This document shows, in pieces, positions 12,238-13,520 of a stretch of 13,520 nt of DNA. The stretch is taken from positions 1 through 13,520 of the forward strand of contig DATMJI010000100.1 of NCBI GenBank assembly GCA_035553895.1. Reading direction: 5' to 3'. This DNA is from JADDRA01 sp035553895. GTDB lineage: Bacteria > Actinomycetota > Acidimicrobiia > Acidimicrobiales > CADCSY01. How positions within the stretch are numbered: the first letter of the stretch is position 1; each line of letters begins with the position of its first letter. Position numbers and translations under genes: made by a program. The notes under the pieces were generated by a model. That model worked only from the letters and a program-made list of their open reading frames with translations. It was not told the origin of the DNA and searched no databases.

Positions 12238-12450
12238 GCCCGCCCTTCGTCGTCACAGCGCCATCTGGTGGCCCAGGCAGGGCGTCGGCAACCTCGTCTG
12301 ACCATCAGTTCGCCTGGAGCCGCGGGGGCATCCACCACACCGGCCACGTCGCCACTCTGGCCTGCCGGCGGTGGCTCGCGCCAGGAGTTCACCAAAACGT
12401 GAGCTGGGCCCGGACTGGGTCGGCGGGCCCGGGCTGGCTAGAACAAGGGG
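12238..12450. promoter_or_regulatory. Divergent intergenic region of the sugar locus (213 bases)
   Basis: This region separates the SDR/GT87 arm (-) from the GT2/DUF2064 arm (+) and must hold promoters for both. On the plus side TAGAAC (12439-12444) lies 6 bases before GTG 12451 and fits a -10 box except for the last base. I find no TANNNT near the SDR start on the minus strand. Overlapping open frames are shadows. No repeat or long dyad was convincing. Confidence 0.5.
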
Positions 12451-13101
12451 GTGCCCGACGTCGTGGTGCCCGTCCTCGACGAGGCGGCCGCCCTCCCCGA
12501 CCTGCTGGAGGCCATGCCCGAGGGCTACCGCCCCGTCGTGGTCGACAACGGCTCGCGGGACGGCTCGGCCGCCATCGCCCGGGCCCACGGGGCGACGGTG
12601 CTGGAGGAGGGGCGGCGAGGGTTCGGCTCGGCCTGCTTCCGGGGGCTGATGGGATCGGACCCCGCGGACGGCGTGGTCTGCTTCATGGACGGCGACGGCT
12701 CCCTCGATCCGCAAGACCTCCCCCTGGTGGCCGGTCCCGTGCTCGAGGACCGGGCCGACCTCACTCTCGGGGCCCGCCGGCCCACCAGCCGGGGCGCCTG
12801 GCCCGCCCACGCCCGGTTGGCCAACGCCGCGCTGGCCTGGGAGCTGCGCCGGCGCAGCGGCCTCGCCCTGTCCGACCTCGGTCCCATGCGGGCGGCCCGC
12901 CGCCAGGGCCTGGTCGAGCTGGGCATCGAGGACCGGCGCTCGGGCTGGCCCCTGGAAATGGTTCTGCGGGCCCAGCGGGCCGGCTGGCGGCTGCACGAGG
13001 TCGAGGTCGACTACCACGCCCGGACGGGGCGATCCAAGGTGACAGGGACGGTCCGGGGCACCCTGCGGGCGGTGGCCGACATGACCAGGGTCCTGCGGTG
13101 A
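12451..13101 (+). CDS. Family 2 glycosyltransferase (GT-A, cytosolic)
   Basis: 216 residues with the GT2 fold. The N-terminal strand VVVPVLDEA (4-12), the sugar-nucleotide site VDNGSRDGS (31-39) and the acidic metal motif MDGDGS (79-84, D80 and D82) are clear. RSGWPLEM (163-170) and the HARTGRSKV segment (189-197) match the acceptor side of dolichyl/polyprenyl-phosphate sugar synthases. Unlike many of those, it has no C-terminal membrane helices. It could make a polyprenyl-phosphate sugar or transfer a sugar to a lipid or small acceptor; the donor is unknown. The start is GTG 12451, with a TAGAAC box 6 bases upstream and no Shine-Dalgarno spacing. Its TGA overlaps the next gene start as GTGA, so the pair is coupled. 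Confidence 0.88.
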   Translation: MPDVVVPVLDEAAALPDLLEAMPEGYRPVVVDNGSRDGSAAIARAHGATVLEEGRRGFGSACFRGLMGSDPADGVVCFMDGDGSLDPQDLPLVAGPVLEDRADLTLGARRPTSRGAWPAHARLANAALAWELRRRSGLALSDLGPMRAARRQGLVELGIEDRRSGWPLEMVLRAQRAGWRLHEVEVDYHARTGRSKVTGTVRGTLRAVADMTRVLR

Positions 13102-13520
13102 AGCCCACACCCGGCCACCCCGAGCTGCACCTCCTGGTGATGGCAAAGGAGCCCCGGGCGGGCCGGGTCAAGACCCGGCTGTGCCCCCCCTGCACCCCCG
13201 AGGAGGCGGCCTCGGTCGCCGAGGCGAGCCTGGCCGACACCCTGGATGCGGTGGCCGCCTGCGGGGCCGGGCGCAAGGTGGTGGCCCTGGCCGGCACACC
13301 CGGCGCCTGGCTCCCCTCCGGGTTCGAGCTGATCGAGCAGCGGGGGGACACCTTCGCCGAGCGCCTGGCCAACGCCTGGGCCGACACCGCCGGTGCCGGC
13401 GTGCAGATCGGCATGGACACACCCCAGGTGGGGGCGGGCGAGCTCGATCAGCTCCTCGCCCTGCTGGCCGGCGGGGGCGGCCGGCGGGCGGTCCTGGGAC
13501 CGGCCGCCGACGGGGGATGG
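13098..13520 (+). CDS. DUF2064 / TIGR04282-like glycosyl- or nucleotidyltransferase (5' part)
   Basis: The open frame runs off the window end after 141 codons without a stop, so this is a partial gene. The GT-A/CofC-like family motifs are visible: VMAKEPRAGRVKTRL (14-28), the nucleotide-binding start; TFAERLANAW (85-94); IGMDTPQV (104-111), where D107 is the likely metal ligand; and GPAADGGW (134-141), the usual end of the central motif. The family is often auto-labelled as an arsenosugar glycosyltransferase, but most members are uncharacterised. GTG 13098 overlaps the GT2 stop (GTGA); an ATG at 13140 is internal to the first strand, so it is less likely. The tight link to GT2 implies that both work on the same sugar product. 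Confidence 0.85.
   Translation, partial: MKPTPGHPELHLLVMAKEPRAGRVKTRLCPPCTPEEAASVAEASLADTLDAVAACGAGRKVVALAGTPGAWLPSGFELIEQRGDTFAERLANAWADTAGAGVQIGMDTPQVGAGELDQLLALLAGGGGRRAVLGPAADGGW

Noticed and set aside
12371..12649. 92-codon plus-strand open frame upstream of and overlapping the GT2 gene.
   Set aside because: Different frame from the GT2 motifs, no recognisable content.
13098..13520. Arsenosugar biosynthesis, from the usual automatic name of the DUF2064 family.
   Set aside because: No arsenic methyltransferase or radical SAM partner is in the window, and the neighbour genes point to envelope sugars.

Overview
The window is very GC-rich double-stranded bacterial chromosome, densely packed with genes on both strands, with short intergenic gaps, many GTG starts and 4-base start/stop overlaps. 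Gene content (a SigK-like ECF sigma factor with an RskA-like anti-sigma factor, a single-cluster CxxDxxC ferredoxin, a TreT-type trehalose synthase, a GT87-type GT-C membrane glycosyltransferase) points to a high-GC actinobacterium. The overall flavour suggests Acidimicrobiia, but that is inference from remembered families; no marker gene proves it. I see no rRNA, tRNA, CRISPR array, insertion sequence, integrase or phage gene, so this looks like ordinary chromosome rather than a mobile island.

Layout. 1-1555: a small uncharacterised Ala/Pro-rich protein (+), thiamine pyrophosphokinase (-), and divergently a ferredoxin (+). 1556-4560: an exported CAP-domain protein with a C-terminal membrane anchor (+), a TreT-like GT4 trehalose synthase (-), and divergently a small HAD-type phosphatase (+). 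4584-5920: a translationally coupled SigK-like sigma factor/RskA-like anti-sigma factor pair (-). 6035-8721: ribulose-phosphate 3-epimerase (+) converging on a single-chain aconitase (-). 8722-9783: a structured divergent control region, a 72-residue single-pass membrane protein (+) and a YczE/YitT-type membrane protein (+). 9713-13520: an envelope-sugar locus built as two divergent two-gene arms, SDR epimerase plus GT87-like membrane transferase (-) and GT2 transferase plus DUF2064/CofC-like nucleotidyl/glycosyltransferase (+, cut by the window end). In both arms the genes are joined by a GTGA overlap.

How it fits together: most genes are housekeeping (thiamine diphosphate supply, pentose phosphate epimerase, TCA aconitase, trehalose for stress or storage). 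The sigma/anti-sigma pair is the only dedicated regulator, with unknown targets. The last third probably makes or transfers a nucleotide or polyprenyl-linked sugar to an envelope acceptor.

Non-coding highlights: a TANNNT -10-like hexamer lies 6-7 bases before the start codon of six genes, which suggests leaderless transcription. A 45-base near-perfect hairpin followed by a second dyad sits between aconitase and the small membrane protein. Hairpins that overlap stop codons lie between two convergent gene pairs. No clearly novel multi-gene system is demonstrable. The best candidates for a second look are the hairpin region at 8764-8838, the altered metal/cluster ligands in aconitase and Rpe, and the divergent sugar locus.
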